Assembly: GCA_049644305.1 (NCBI GenBank)
Contig: JBARRQ010000142.1
Span: 1-37,623 of the forward strand
Reading direction: 5' to 3'
Length of the DNA stretch: 37,623 nt
DNA from: AC-32 sp049644305
GTDB taxonomy: Bacteria > Actinomycetota > Thermoleophilia > Gaiellales > Gaiellaceae
Both the position numbers and the translations under genes were made by a program. The notes under the pieces are model-generated. The model was not told the origin of the DNA and did no database searches. It was given only the letters and a program-made list of their open reading frames with translations. Positions 1 through 8,106 of this stretch are shown in pieces. The first letter of the stretch is position 1. Each line of letters starts with the position of its first letter.

Positions 1-482
1 GCCGAGCCGAGGACCGCAGTAGCGGGCCCGAGCCTCGAGAGAAGCGCGAAACCGAGTCCCCGGAACGTCAGCTCCTCGACCAAGGGCGCAGCGATCACGA
101 CGACTGCGGCGTTGAGCGCGAAGGGGACCGCGTGAGCGGGCTCCCAACGAGTCGGTGCCAGTCCCTGCTCACGGCTCGCATGCAAGAGCGGCTCCAGCGC
201 GAGCTCGAGAATGACGATCGCCACGAGCACCCCGAGGGCAAGGCCGAAGGCGCGCGGCCACGACGCAGGAGCACGCAGGCCGAGCTCGTTGGAGGAAACG
301 CCTCTTGCGATCCAGACGACGATCGCGAGCAGGACGCCGTAGAGGACCAGGCTGCCAATGGCCAGGTCGTAGCGATAGAGCTCATTGCGGGGCGGCTTGC
401 CCGCTGAGAGGCGGCTGCCGTAGTTGATCGTGGCAAGCGTTGCGACTAGGAGGAGCCAGGCGACGAGCTTGCCGTTTCTCAC
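1..482 (-). CDS. CPBP family intramembrane protease, C-terminus cut by window end
   Basis: Translating the minus strand from the GTG at 482 gives a hydrophobic protein that runs off the left edge (about 160 residues visible). A membrane segment begins near residue 7, two more follow (about 40-60 and 75-95), and the motif VEELTFRG lies near residue 143. EExxxR is the first conserved motif of the CPBP (CAAX protease and bacteriocin-processing, Abi) family of membrane glutamic-type endopeptidases. The later histidine motifs would lie outside the window. The GTG overlaps the stop of the HAD gene as GTGA, so the two are probably translationally coupled. The substrate is unknown; members act in prenyl-protein processing, bacteriocin immunity or membrane-protein proteolysis. 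The family call rests on one motif plus membrane topology. Confidence 0.78.
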   Translation of the reverse strand, partial: MRNGKLVAWLLLVATLATINYGSRLSAGKPPRNELYRYDLAIGSLVLYGVLLAIVVWIARGVSSNELGLRAPASWPRAFGLALGVLVAIVILELALEPLLHASREQGLAPTRWEPAHAVPFALNAAVVVIAAPLVEELTFRGLGFALLSRLGPATAVLGS

Positions 483-1105
483 CCGGCAGCTTCCAGCGCG
501 GCCGGAAGGGGTGCCCAGGCGAAGCGCATGCCGGCAGCTCTCGCGCCCAGCTCGTCGGCCTCGCCGTCACCCACGTGAAGCGCGCGCTCCGCTCGGACGC
601 CCAGCGCCCGGAGCGCGAGCCGGAACGGCGCCGGGTCGGGCTTGGCGGCCCCGGCTGCCGCCGAGGTGACGACTGTCAGATCGCCCAGCCCGAGCTCGGT
701 GAGCTGCTCCGGCAGGGTCATGTCCCAGTTGGCCACGACGGCCAGCGCGAGCCCTCGGCGCCGCAGAGCGGCGACGGCTTCGGCTACGCCTGGCAGAAGC
801 TCGAAGCGGAGTGATGCGATGAAGGCGTCGGCGAACACGACCGGATCGAGCTCGGCCCCGGCCGCGTTCAGGAAGACTCGGGTGCACTCGCGGCGCAGCC
901 GGGCGAGGCTCTCGGCGTCCCGGCCCTCCAGCGAACGTGCACGGTAGTAGTCGCCTTCCGCCGAGAACGCCTTCGCGATCTGCTCGGGCGAGCGCACGAC
1001 TCCGTGCTCCATGAGAGCCGCCTTTAGCGCGGGTACGGGGTCAGACAGCGTCACAAGTGTCCCGAAGGCGTCGAGCGTCACCGCGTCGAGCTCAGCGAAA
1101 CGCAT
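479..1105 (-). CDS. HAD-superfamily hydrolase (haloacid dehalogenase-like phosphatase)
   Basis: A 208-residue HAD hydrolase. Motif I is LDAFGTL with nucleophile Asp12; Phe replaces the second Asp, as in the FDAYGTL branch of 2-haloacid dehalogenase-like enzymes. Motif II is ANWD, motif III is the lysine of AAKPDP, and motif IV is VGDGEADELGA. The family hydrolyses small phosphoesters or halo-acids in the cytoplasm; the substrate cannot be read here. The ATG at 1105 is chosen because the HAD fold starts directly there, although the frame stays open upstream inside the neighbouring gene. The start overlaps the lipoprotein gene by 14 bases, and the stop overlaps the CPBP protease start by 4. It is not a convincing trehalose-6-phosphate phosphatase. 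Confidence 0.87.
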   Translation of the reverse strand: MRFAELDAVTLDAFGTLVTLSDPVPALKAALMEHGVVRSPEQIAKAFSAEGDYYRARSLEGRDAESLARLRRECTRVFLNAAGAELDPVVFADAFIASLRFELLPGVAEAVAALRRRGLALAVVANWDMTLPEQLTELGLGDLTVVTSAAAGAAKPDPAPFRLALRALGVRAERALHVGDGEADELGARAAGMRFAWAPLPAALEAAG

Positions 1106-1958
1106 CCGGGTGGAGGATCTTCGCGACACGTTCGAGCGCCGCGCCGACCTCCGGCCCCGGCGCCACCATTCCGGCCGGAATGGTGCCGAAGCGGCCGTTG
1201 TGCAACGCGCGCAGCCGCTTCGTCGTTCGACCGGCCCGCAAGCGAGCGAGCGTGGTGCCGCTGTCGGACGTGGTGATGTAGGCCTGGGGGTCGAGCTGGA
1301 GGAGTCGGCGGAGCGGGAACGGCCCTTGCTCGGGGCTCGCTCCCGCAATGTCGCTCCCGCGGGCATCGTTGACGAGGTCACCCAGCAAGCTTCGCGAGCC
1401 GACGGTATTGAAGCTCCCGAGATCGACGAACGCCGGAACCACGGGGTAGCCGCTCAGCCTCGAGGCGATCCGGCGACGCGCCTGCTCGATCGAGGCGGTC
1501 ACCTTACGAGCGGCGACCGGTTGTCCTGTGAGCAAGCCGATCTCGTCGATTGCGCGCTCGACGTCCCGGAGTGACCTGTCCGGCTCGACGTAGACCGCCG
1601 CGTGCGTTGCGCTGCTGGCCCGCGTCAGGTCGAGCGGATCGGTCTCGCTCGACGCGACGATCAGATCGGGCCGCGCACGCCGGATCTGCGCGACGAGAGG
1701 GAGGCCGACGAGCGAGTCGTTCACGACGATGGTTCTCCGCTCGAGCCCCAGAGCGCGGAGGATCCGGCGCGGGCCTGGCCCGAGGGGCACGATTCTGCGC
1801 GGCACGCTCCGCAGGACCGCAGGCCGCTCCGACGCCCCTTGCACCGTCACGGGGTAGATCGGCACGAGCGCCCCCGTCGGCTCCTTGCGCTCTCCGCAGG
1901 CGGTTCCGAGAGCGAGCAGCGCGCCTGCCGCTGCCAGCAGGGCGATCGAGCGACTCAT
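1092..1958 (-). CDS. Periplasmic-binding lipoprotein of the cobalamin/iron-siderophore type
   Basis: A 288-residue secreted protein. The N-terminus is a lipoprotein signal peptide (hydrophobic stretch 4-20, then GTAC with the acylated Cys near 21). The body resembles class III helical-backbone binding proteins (BtuF/FepB/FhuD): PRRIVPLGPGPRRILRALGL, then ARPDLIVASSETDPLDL, then GLLTGQPVAA. Such proteins capture vitamin B12, heme or ferric siderophores outside the membrane and deliver them to an ABC permease. No permease or ATPase of that type is in the window, so it either works with a distant transporter or senses ligand. The ATG at 1958 overlaps the upstream stop as ATGA; an alternative ATG lies at 1967. 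The fold assignment is by pattern only. Confidence 0.72.
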   Translation of the reverse strand: MSRSIALLAAAGALLALGTACGERKEPTGALVPIYPVTVQGASERPAVLRSVPRRIVPLGPGPRRILRALGLERRTIVVNDSLVGLPLVAQIRRARPDLIVASSETDPLDLTRASSATHAAVYVEPDRSLRDVERAIDEIGLLTGQPVAARKVTASIEQARRRIASRLSGYPVVPAFVDLGSFNTVGSRSLLGDLVNDARGSDIAGASPEQGPFPLRRLLQLDPQAYITTSDSGTTLARLRAGRTTKRLRALHNGRFGTIPAGMVAPGPEVGAALERVAKILHPDAFR

Positions 1959-3202
1959 GCGACCCATTGCCAGAGCGACCACTGGACGACCGCGATTCCG
2001 AGCAGGAGCGAGCTGATCGCGGCGATCGCGGTGTGGACACGAGGCCGCCCGCCGATCGTGGCGAGCGCCAGGAAGATCGGGAAGATCGTCAAGCCGAAGC
2101 GGGGTATCGAGAGCAGCGGCCAGCGCTCGCTCGGGACGCTCAGGGGGATCGCGAGGCTGACCGCTGCAAAAAGCCCGTACGGTGCGCCGAACCGGCGCCA
2201 GGCCACGACGCTCAGGGCGATGAGGAGGACGAGGAACGCGAGGTTCTCGAGGTTGAGCGTCGCTGCCCGGATCGGGTCGGTGTTTCGAACGGCCGTCCAG
2301 TAGACGTGCGTGTGTGAGCCCGAGGCGAGCTGCTCGACGCCGGCCCAGCCGGCGCGCAGGCCGTCCCAGATCCCGCCCAGCGGCCCGGCGGGCGAGAGGT
2401 GCCGGCTCCAGATTCGCTGCGCATGGACGAATGCCCAAGGGTCGCCCTCGGCCAGCCACAGGTAGAGGGGGTAGGCCGCGAAGATGAGCGGGGCGACGGC
2501 CAGAGAGGCGAGGGCACGGAGACGCCGTCGCTCGCGCCAGCCGAGCAGCGCGAGCGCAGGCAGCAGCGCGACGCCTGCCGGCCGTGTCAGAAGCGCAAGG
2601 CCGGCGACTCCACCGGCGGCGGCGAAGCGCCGGCGCTCGGCGAGGGCAAACGCCGCGAGCGTGAGGAGCAGGTAGAGCGACTCGCTGTAGACCGCCTGCA
2701 GGAAGAGCGCAAATGGGAAGACGGCGAGGTAGAGCACCGCGCGCCGGGCTCCCTCCGCGCCGAGCCGTTCCTCCGCCAAGCGGTGCAGCAGGAGAAACGA
2801 GCCGAAGGCGGCCGCGAGAGAAACGAGGATCCCGGCGAGTACGTAATGACCGAAGAGCGCTCGTCCGAGCAGCGCGACCGCGCCCGGATAGAGCGGGTAG
2901 AAGGCAGAGGCGGCGCCGCTGGCGGTGTCGTAGCCGTGCTCGGCGATCCGCAGGAACCACACGCTGTCCCAGCGTGCCCAGACATCCGTCACGGCGCCGA
3001 GATCGTGCGTCAGCCTTGGATCGTCCCAGCGTACGGCGAGCGGGTGGCGGTTCGGAACGAACACGAAGAGCGCAAACAGCGCGCCGGCCCAGATCGCGGC
3101 CCGGGTCCAGAGGAAGATCTCCGGCGCCGGATTTCCTGCGCGGGGCAGAAGCAGCTCGCGGCGAGCCGTCCGCGGCTCACGAACGCGTTGACCGGCGGCC
3201 AC
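1955..3202 (-). CDS. PIG-V-like polytopic mannosyltransferase
   Basis: A multi-pass membrane protein of about 415 residues with roughly nine or ten hydrophobic segments. The loop after the first membrane segment has WARWDSVWFLRIAEHGY followed by AFYPLYPGAVAL, the signature of the PIG-V/GT76-like GT-C fold. In bacteria such proteins are thought to transfer sugars from polyprenyl-phosphate donors outside the membrane; the acceptor is unknown. GTG 3202 is preferred because it avoids overlap with the divergent gene at 3222. GTG 3229 is also in frame and would add nine residues. It heads a four-gene minus-strand run with the lipoprotein, HAD hydrolase and CPBP protease, and its stop overlaps the lipoprotein start. 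Confidence 0.8.
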   Translation of the reverse strand: MAAGQRVREPRTARRELLLPRAGNPAPEIFLWTRAAIWAGALFALFVFVPNRHPLAVRWDDPRLTHDLGAVTDVWARWDSVWFLRIAEHGYDTASGAASAFYPLYPGAVALLGRALFGHYVLAGILVSLAAAFGSFLLLHRLAEERLGAEGARRAVLYLAVFPFALFLQAVYSESLYLLLTLAAFALAERRRFAAAGGVAGLALLTRPAGVALLPALALLGWRERRRLRALASLAVAPLIFAAYPLYLWLAEGDPWAFVHAQRIWSRHLSPAGPLGGIWDGLRAGWAGVEQLASGSHTHVYWTAVRNTDPIRAATLNLENLAFLVLLIALSVVAWRRFGAPYGLFAAVSLAIPLSVPSERWPLLSIPRFGLTIFPIFLALATIGGRPRVHTAIAAISSLLLGIAVVQWSLWQWVA

Positions 3203-3221
3203 GGCGCGCGATGATACTCGG

Positions 3222-3629
3222 ATGGCCACGCGCTACTTCACACCGGAAGAGGCGAACGCCCTGCTGGCCGAAGTTCGGCCCACGGCGGAGTCGCTTGTCG
3301 CGCACAGGCAGGCGATGGCGGCGGCCGCGGGTCGTCGAGCACAGCTGGTCCACCGGATTGCCGGGAACGGCGGCGACTTCGACCCGCAGGAGCCCCGGAT
3401 GCTCGAGGAGGAGTTCAACCGAGAGGGGACGGCCGTCGCCGAGTGTGTCGAGCAGCTCGAGCGCCTGGGCGTGGTCGTGAAGGACCTCGACCGGGGTCTT
3501 GTGGACTTTCCGGCTCTGCGAAGCGGCGAAGAGGTGCTGCTCTGCTGGCAGGTCGGAGAGGCCGAGGTCGCCTTCTGGCACGGCCTCGAAGAGGGTTTTG
3601 CCGGCAGGAAAGCCCTACCCTTCGACTAA
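3222..3629 (+). CDS. DUF2203 family protein
   Basis: A 135-residue cytoplasmic protein with the family hallmarks: N-terminal YFTPEEANALLAEVRP, a central helical stretch, GVVVKDLDRGLVDFPA, then EEVLLCWQVGEAEVAFWHGLEEGFAGRK at the C-terminus. DUF2203 proteins are common in Actinobacteria, Deinococcus and Chloroflexi and have no established function that I know of. Its length matches the family. It is transcribed divergently from the mannosyltransferase gene, with the two starts only about 20 bases apart. A spacer of 114 bases separates it from mscS downstream. Confidence 0.9.
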   Translation: MATRYFTPEEANALLAEVRPTAESLVAHRQAMAAAAGRRAQLVHRIAGNGGDFDPQEPRMLEEEFNREGTAVAECVEQLERLGVVVKDLDRGLVDFPALRSGEEVLLCWQVGEAEVAFWHGLEEGFAGRKALPFD

Positions 3630-3743
3630 TCGAGAGACGAATCGCTCGAGCCTGTGAACCTTCTCTTGTCGGCCGGTTATCTCAGACAGACGCCCAGGCA
3701 AAGGCCGGGTGTCCTCATGACGGCGCCCCGAGCGGTGCCTTAG

Positions 3744-4466
3744 GTGCCTCTCTGGCATCGCATGACCGTGCTCGGCGTGGTCCTGCTCGCGACCATCGTC
3801 GCCGCGCGGCTGGCCGATCGGCGGATAGCTCGCCGCGGTCTTCCCGCCGGCGCGGTCACGCGTTATCGAGTCCTGCGCCGGAGCGTGACGGCCGTGATCA
3901 TCTTCGTCGGCGTGCTTTCGGCGCTGCTCGTGCTCCCACAGGTACGGGCGGTCGCGACTGGGATCCTCGCCTCCTCCGCCATCGTCGGGATCGTCGTCGG
4001 CTTTGCGGCGCAGCGGACGATAGGGAACTTCATCGCCGGCTTGCTGATCGCCTTCACGCAACCGATCAGGCTCGGCGACTACGTGGAGATCGACGGCGCC
4101 TGGGGCGTCGTCGAGGAGATCGGCCTCACCTACACGTTCATCCGGATGACCGACAACGACCGGCTCGTGATCCCAAACGAGAGAATTGCCTCGGATACCA
4201 TCCGCAATTCCTCCATCCGTGGACGAAGGAAGCTTGCACAGGTGACGGTCCAGGTTCCGCTCGACAACGATCTCGAGGCCGTTCGGGAGCTTCTCGGCGA
4301 GGCGGCCGGCGACGAACGGGCCGAGGTTGCGGTCACGGCGCTCGAGGACAAGGCGAGCTTGACGGTAAGCGTCTGGGCCGACGACGAGCCCTCGGCTGAG
4401 CGGCTCGAGAGCGAGCTTCGGCTGCGTGCCCACCGGCGGCTGCGCGAGGCCGGAGTGTTCGAATGA
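3744..4466 (+). CDS. MscS-type mechanosensitive ion channel
   Basis: A 240-residue small-conductance mechanosensitive channel. Two hydrophobic segments (about 7-22 and 48-68) precede the pore helix, SAIVGIVVGFAAQRTIGNFIAGLLIAF in outline, whose Gly/Ala packing pattern is typical. The MscS beta domain follows: IRLGDYVEIDGAWGVVEEIGLTYTFIR, then RLVIPNERI. A short cytoplasmic alpha/beta domain ends the protein. The channel opens under membrane tension to release solutes on hypo-osmotic shock. The GTG at 3744 is given; the in-frame ATG at 3762, at the edge of the first membrane helix, is an alternative. The PBP gene starts 10 bases after its stop, so the two are probably co-transcribed. Confidence 0.92.
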   Translation: MPLWHRMTVLGVVLLATIVAARLADRRIARRGLPAGAVTRYRVLRRSVTAVIIFVGVLSALLVLPQVRAVATGILASSAIVGIVVGFAAQRTIGNFIAGLLIAFTQPIRLGDYVEIDGAWGVVEEIGLTYTFIRMTDNDRLVIPNERIASDTIRNSSIRGRRKLAQVTVQVPLDNDLEAVRELLGEAAGDERAEVAVTALEDKASLTVSVWADDEPSAERLESELRLRAHRRLREAGVFE

Positions 4467-4476
4467 GGCGCCGCGC

Positions 4477-6645
4477 GTGACGCCGCCTCCCGGTCGAGGC
4501 CGGTCCGACGACGACTTCGAGGATGTTCTGCGCCGCACTCGGCGCCGCCGCGAACGAAACAACAGCCGTCGCCGGAGGCGGACGAAGATCTTCTTCGGCG
4601 CCCTCGTCATCGCGGTGCTCGCGCTCGTGGCGTCAGGCGTCGGCGCGGTCGCCACGTTCCGCGCGAGCTGCGACCTGAACAAGCTGCAGCCGGTCGAGAA
4701 CGGTCAGAACTCCTTCGTCTTTGCCGCCGACGGCTCACTGCTCGGCTCGATTCCGGCCGAGAAGAACCGGACACGAGTCGGGCTCCAGAACGTCAGCCCC
4801 TGGATGCGCAAGGCAACGGTCGCGATCGAGGACCACCGCTTCTACGAGCACGGCGGCGTCGACTACCAGGGCATCCTGCGCGCGGCCTGGAGCGACTTGC
4901 GAGCCGGCCACGTCATCCAGGGCGGCTCGACGATCACGCAACAGCTCGTCCGCAACCTCTACATCTCGAAAGAGCGCACGTTCAAGCGGAAGATCAAAGA
5001 GGCTTGCCTGGCGATCAAGCTGAGCCGCCGCTGGCCGAAGGACCGGATCCTCGCCGAGTATATGAACCAGGTCTACTACGGCAATCACGCGTATGGAATC
5101 GAGGCGGCCGCGCAGACCTACTTCTCCGAGCACGCCTGGCAGCTGAGCCTGGCCCAGGCCGCGCTCCTGTCGGGCCTGCCGCAGGCCCCGTCGAGCTACG
5201 ACCCGATCCACCGGCCGAGGGCCGCGCTCGGCCGAAGAGGCGAGGTCTTACGGGCGATGTTGCGCTACGGCTACATCACGCCGCTCCAGTACAGCCAGGC
5301 CGCCGCGGTGCCGCTCAAGCTCCGGCCGGGCAGGCTCTACACGCGGATCAAGGAGCCGTACTTCTTCAGCTACGTGCGAGACCAGCTGATCGCCGAGTAC
5401 GGCGCCAACACGGTGCGTTCCGGTGGGCTCCGGGTCTACACGACGATCAACCCGCGCCTACAGGCTTCCGCTGCGAAGGCGATCCGCGACACCCTCTACC
5501 TGCGGACTGATCCGGCCGCGGCGATCGTCGCGATCAGCCCGGCTACTGGCGCGATCGAGGCGATGACGGCCGTCACGCCCGGCCGAACCGGCAACCAGTT
5601 CAACCTCGTCGCGCAGGCCCGCAGACAGCCCGGCTCGACCTTCAAGGCCGTCGTCCTCACCGCTGCGATCGAGCAGGGCATGAACCCCGACTCGACCTAC
5701 TACGTCTCGGCCCCGTTCCACTACCAGCCGGATCCGTACACGCCTGCGTGGAACGTCTCGACGTACGACCACACGTATATCGGCTCGACCTCGGTCGCGA
5801 ACGCGACGCTCCGCTCCGACAACACCGTCTACGCGCAGCTGACCCTGGATGTGGGCCCGGACAAGGTGGCCGCGATGGCACACCGGCTCGGCATCACGTC
5901 GCACCTCGACGTCGTGCCCGCGATGGGACTCGGCGCCGATGCGATCTCGCCCCTCGAGGAGGCTTCCGCCTTCACGACGATCGCCGCCGGCGGCATCTAC
6001 TCGAAGCCAATGGCGATCCGCGAGGTCAAGCTCGCGAACGGGAATGTCGACACGGACGTCGGCTGGGGCAAGCCGCAGCGCCGGCGGGTCATCTCCGACG
6101 GCGTCGCCTACGAGGTGACGCGGATCCTGAAGGAGAACGTTCTTGCCGGCACCGGAGTCGGCGCCTACTTCGGCCGCCCCGCGGCGGGCAAGACGGGGAC
6201 GACGGACAACCACGCGGACGGCTGGTTCTCCGGCTACGTGCCGCAGCTCGAGACCACGGTCTGGGTCGGGTACCCGCAGGGCGAGATCCCGATGGAGAAC
6301 GTTCACGGCATCGCGGTTGCCGGCGGCACGTTCCCGGCCACCATCTGGCGGCTGTTCATGGAGTCCGCGGTCGGAAACGCTCCTGCGCTCGACTGGCGCC
6401 CGCCGGTCAATCCCGTGGTCTGGAGGTCGTTCAGGCAGGGGCAGTACGGATCGAACCTCGCGCCCCCGAGCTACCCGGCTCCGCCGACGACTTCCTCGAC
6501 GACCACTACCACTCGGACGAGGACCACTCCGACGACGACTCGACGGCGGACGACGCCGACCCGGACGGCGACGACGGTGAGCCGTCCGCCTGTCGCGCCT
6601 CCACCCCCGCCGCCTGCAGCTCCGCCCCCGCCACCGGGCCCGTAG
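4477..6645 (+). CDS. Bifunctional class A penicillin-binding protein (transglycosylase/transpeptidase)
   Basis: A 722-residue class A PBP that polymerises and cross-links peptidoglycan outside the membrane. An Arg-rich cytoplasmic tail is followed by one transmembrane helix (about 37-61). The GT51 transglycosylase domain has EDHRFYEHGGVD with catalytic Glu118, GGSTITQQLVRNLY (149-162) and an IEAAAQTYF motif. The transpeptidase domain has STFK with acylated Ser387 and Lys390, SDN at 447-449, and KTG at 572-574. All catalytic motifs are intact. The last 50 residues are a Thr/Arg- then Pro-rich low-complexity tail that probably extends into the wall. GTG 4477 follows a GAGG box and lies after the mscS stop; a longer in-frame start at 4426 would overlap mscS and is less likely. 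Confidence 0.96.
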   Translation: MTPPPGRGRSDDDFEDVLRRTRRRRERNNSRRRRRTKIFFGALVIAVLALVASGVGAVATFRASCDLNKLQPVENGQNSFVFAADGSLLGSIPAEKNRTRVGLQNVSPWMRKATVAIEDHRFYEHGGVDYQGILRAAWSDLRAGHVIQGGSTITQQLVRNLYISKERTFKRKIKEACLAIKLSRRWPKDRILAEYMNQVYYGNHAYGIEAAAQTYFSEHAWQLSLAQAALLSGLPQAPSSYDPIHRPRAALGRRGEVLRAMLRYGYITPLQYSQAAAVPLKLRPGRLYTRIKEPYFFSYVRDQLIAEYGANTVRSGGLRVYTTINPRLQASAAKAIRDTLYLRTDPAAAIVAISPATGAIEAMTAVTPGRTGNQFNLVAQARRQPGSTFKAVVLTAAIEQGMNPDSTYYVSAPFHYQPDPYTPAWNVSTYDHTYIGSTSVANATLRSDNTVYAQLTLDVGPDKVAAMAHRLGITSHLDVVPAMGLGADAISPLEEASAFTTIAAGGIYSKPMAIREVKLANGNVDTDVGWGKPQRRRVISDGVAYEVTRILKENVLAGTGVGAYFGRPAAGKTGTTDNHADGWFSGYVPQLETTVWVGYPQGEIPMENVHGIAVAGGTFPATIWRLFMESAVGNAPALDWRPPVNPVVWRSFRQGQYGSNLAPPSYPAPPTTSSTTTTTRTRTTPTTTRRRTTPTRTATTVSRPPVAPPPPPPAAPPPPPGP

Positions 6646-6669
6646 CGCTAGCGGCCTCGCTTGCCCGTG

Positions 6670-8106
6670 TCAACCGAGGCGGTGGAAGATCAGGATTCCA
6701 TCCCGCTCGTAGACGAGCCGCCACTCCGGGTTCCGCCGCAGCCAGGAGAGCTGGACCGAGGTAGGCAAGGGCGCCAGCCGGTCGGCGTAGCCCGGCCTCG
6801 TCTCGTCGGCGGCGACCCAGGTCGCGTCCTGAAGGTAGGGGAAGCTGAGGACTCGACGTCTGGCGGACAGGTGTGCGCCGAGGCTGTTTGTCGCGCTGAC
6901 GACCGCCTGCGAGGGGATTAGCCGCAGCGCCTGCGCGGCGATCCGGTCATGGGTGGTCGACTGCGCCGCATATGCCTGGACCTGCTCTCCACCCGGGAAG
7001 TAGCGCCAGAGCGGAATTGCACCCAGCGCGTAGTTCGAGGCGACGGCGAGAACGAGCGCGCCGACGGCAAGCTGTGTGGCCAGGTGCGGGCGAAAGCGGA
7101 CGAGCCGCGCGCCTCCGAGAATCGAGGCGGCGACGAGCACGGGGATCAGCCCGCCGGTGTAGTGGAAGCGGATCGACGTCTGCGTCCCCGCGGCTGAGAG
7201 CAGGTTGATCGCAAGCTCCGGGAGCGCGGCCAGAAGCATCAGCGGCGCCAGCAGGGGGAGGAGCCCGAGCGGCAGGACGAGTCGTGCGAGGTAGCCGAGA
7301 CCCCGGCCGGTAACCGCTGTGGTGAGGATCTTCCACGGGTCGGTAAGGGCCGTGTGCAGGATGCCCGCGGGGGAGCCGCCCACCTCGCTGTAGCGCGAGA
7401 AGAAGCTCGAGCCTCCGGCCTGGTTGAAATGCGGGATGACGATCTCGATCGCGACCGCGGCGACAGCCGCGCCGGCGGCAAGAATCGCGGCTCCGGCGAA
7501 GGGCCGCCGGTGCGCAAGTGCATACCAGAGCCCGAGAGCGGCGACCACGAACGCGATCTCCTCCTTGGTTGTCGCGGCTGCGATGGCGAAGAGCGCGAAT
7601 GGGAGAAGGCGGGCCTCGTCCAGGTACCAGATTGCGAAGAGGAGCAGCGGGCAGGCGAGCGCCACCGGGTGGAACTCGTTCAGCGTCAGCCATTGCGTCG
7701 GCGGGTAGACCAGGTAGGCAAGCGCGAACCCGAGCGCTGCATGCTGCGAGCCGAGGTGCTTGCGCGCCAGCCAGAAGACCGGCAGGGCGCCGAGCGCCAC
7801 GGCCACGGCCTGGGCGATCAGAAGGACATCCGGGCTGGGCCAGGCGAGCCACAGCGGGGCGAATGCGGCGAGGATCGGGTCGAAGTGAGCTCCCAGCCGC
7901 GAGATCTGGTCACCGCGCAGGCTTGTGATCTGGAGGGGGTGGCCGTGGGCGGTCGACCAAGCTGCCTGGACCATGTTGCCCAGATCGAAGCGCCCGGTCT
8001 GGAAGGCGCGATGGCGGAGAATCGAGAGGGCCGAGAAGGCGACCGCGAACGCCGCCATCGCGATCCACAGGAGGATATGCAGGACCGGGAGGCGGCGGCT
8101 GTTCAT
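6670..8106 (-). CDS. DUF2079 polytopic membrane protein (GT-C-like)
   Basis: A 478-residue membrane protein with about ten hydrophobic segments. After the first helix it has the DUF2079 signature FDLGNMVQAAWSTAHGHPL, then LGAHFDPILAAFAPLW and an LNEFHPVALA motif. The C-terminal soluble tail (about 370-478) has a sequence like substrate-facing domains in this family. DUF2079 proteins are predicted membrane glycosyltransferases; activity is not established from sequence alone. Its ATG overlaps the stop of the GT4 gene as ATGA, so it probably completes the envelope-sugar operon GT2-GT4-DUF2079. Its 3' end converges on the PBP gene with 24 bases between the stops. Confidence 0.85.
   Translation of the reverse strand: MNSRRLPVLHILLWIAMAAFAVAFSALSILRHRAFQTGRFDLGNMVQAAWSTAHGHPLQITSLRGDQISRLGAHFDPILAAFAPLWLAWPSPDVLLIAQAVAVALGALPVFWLARKHLGSQHAALGFALAYLVYPPTQWLTLNEFHPVALACPLLLFAIWYLDEARLLPFALFAIAAATTKEEIAFVVAALGLWYALAHRRPFAGAAILAAGAAVAAVAIEIVIPHFNQAGGSSFFSRYSEVGGSPAGILHTALTDPWKILTTAVTGRGLGYLARLVLPLGLLPLLAPLMLLAALPELAINLLSAAGTQTSIRFHYTGGLIPVLVAASILGGARLVRFRPHLATQLAVGALVLAVASNYALGAIPLWRYFPGGEQVQAYAAQSTTHDRIAAQALRLIPSQAVVSATNSLGAHLSARRRVLSFPYLQDATWVAADETRPGYADRLAPLPTSVQLSWLRRNPEWRLVYERDGILIFHRLG

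Noticed and set aside
479..1105. HAD hydrolase as the missing trehalose-6-phosphate phosphatase
   Set aside because: Motif I is of the DxFGT haloacid-dehalogenase type, and the gene sits 18 kb from treT in an unrelated operon.
3591..3610. GAGGGTTTTGCCGG resembling the arm of elements A and B
   Set aside because: It has no CTAG, no inverted partner and lies inside the conserved C-terminus of the DUF2203 protein.
3630..3743. 114-base gap between DUF2203 and mscS as a riboswitch or small gene
   Set aside because: No stable long stem, conserved box or credible small frame was seen.
6484..6645. Repetitive ACGACG-rich tract that could be a tandem repeat
   Set aside because: It encodes the Thr/Arg- and Pro-rich tail of the PBP and is irregular; low-complexity coding sequence explains it.
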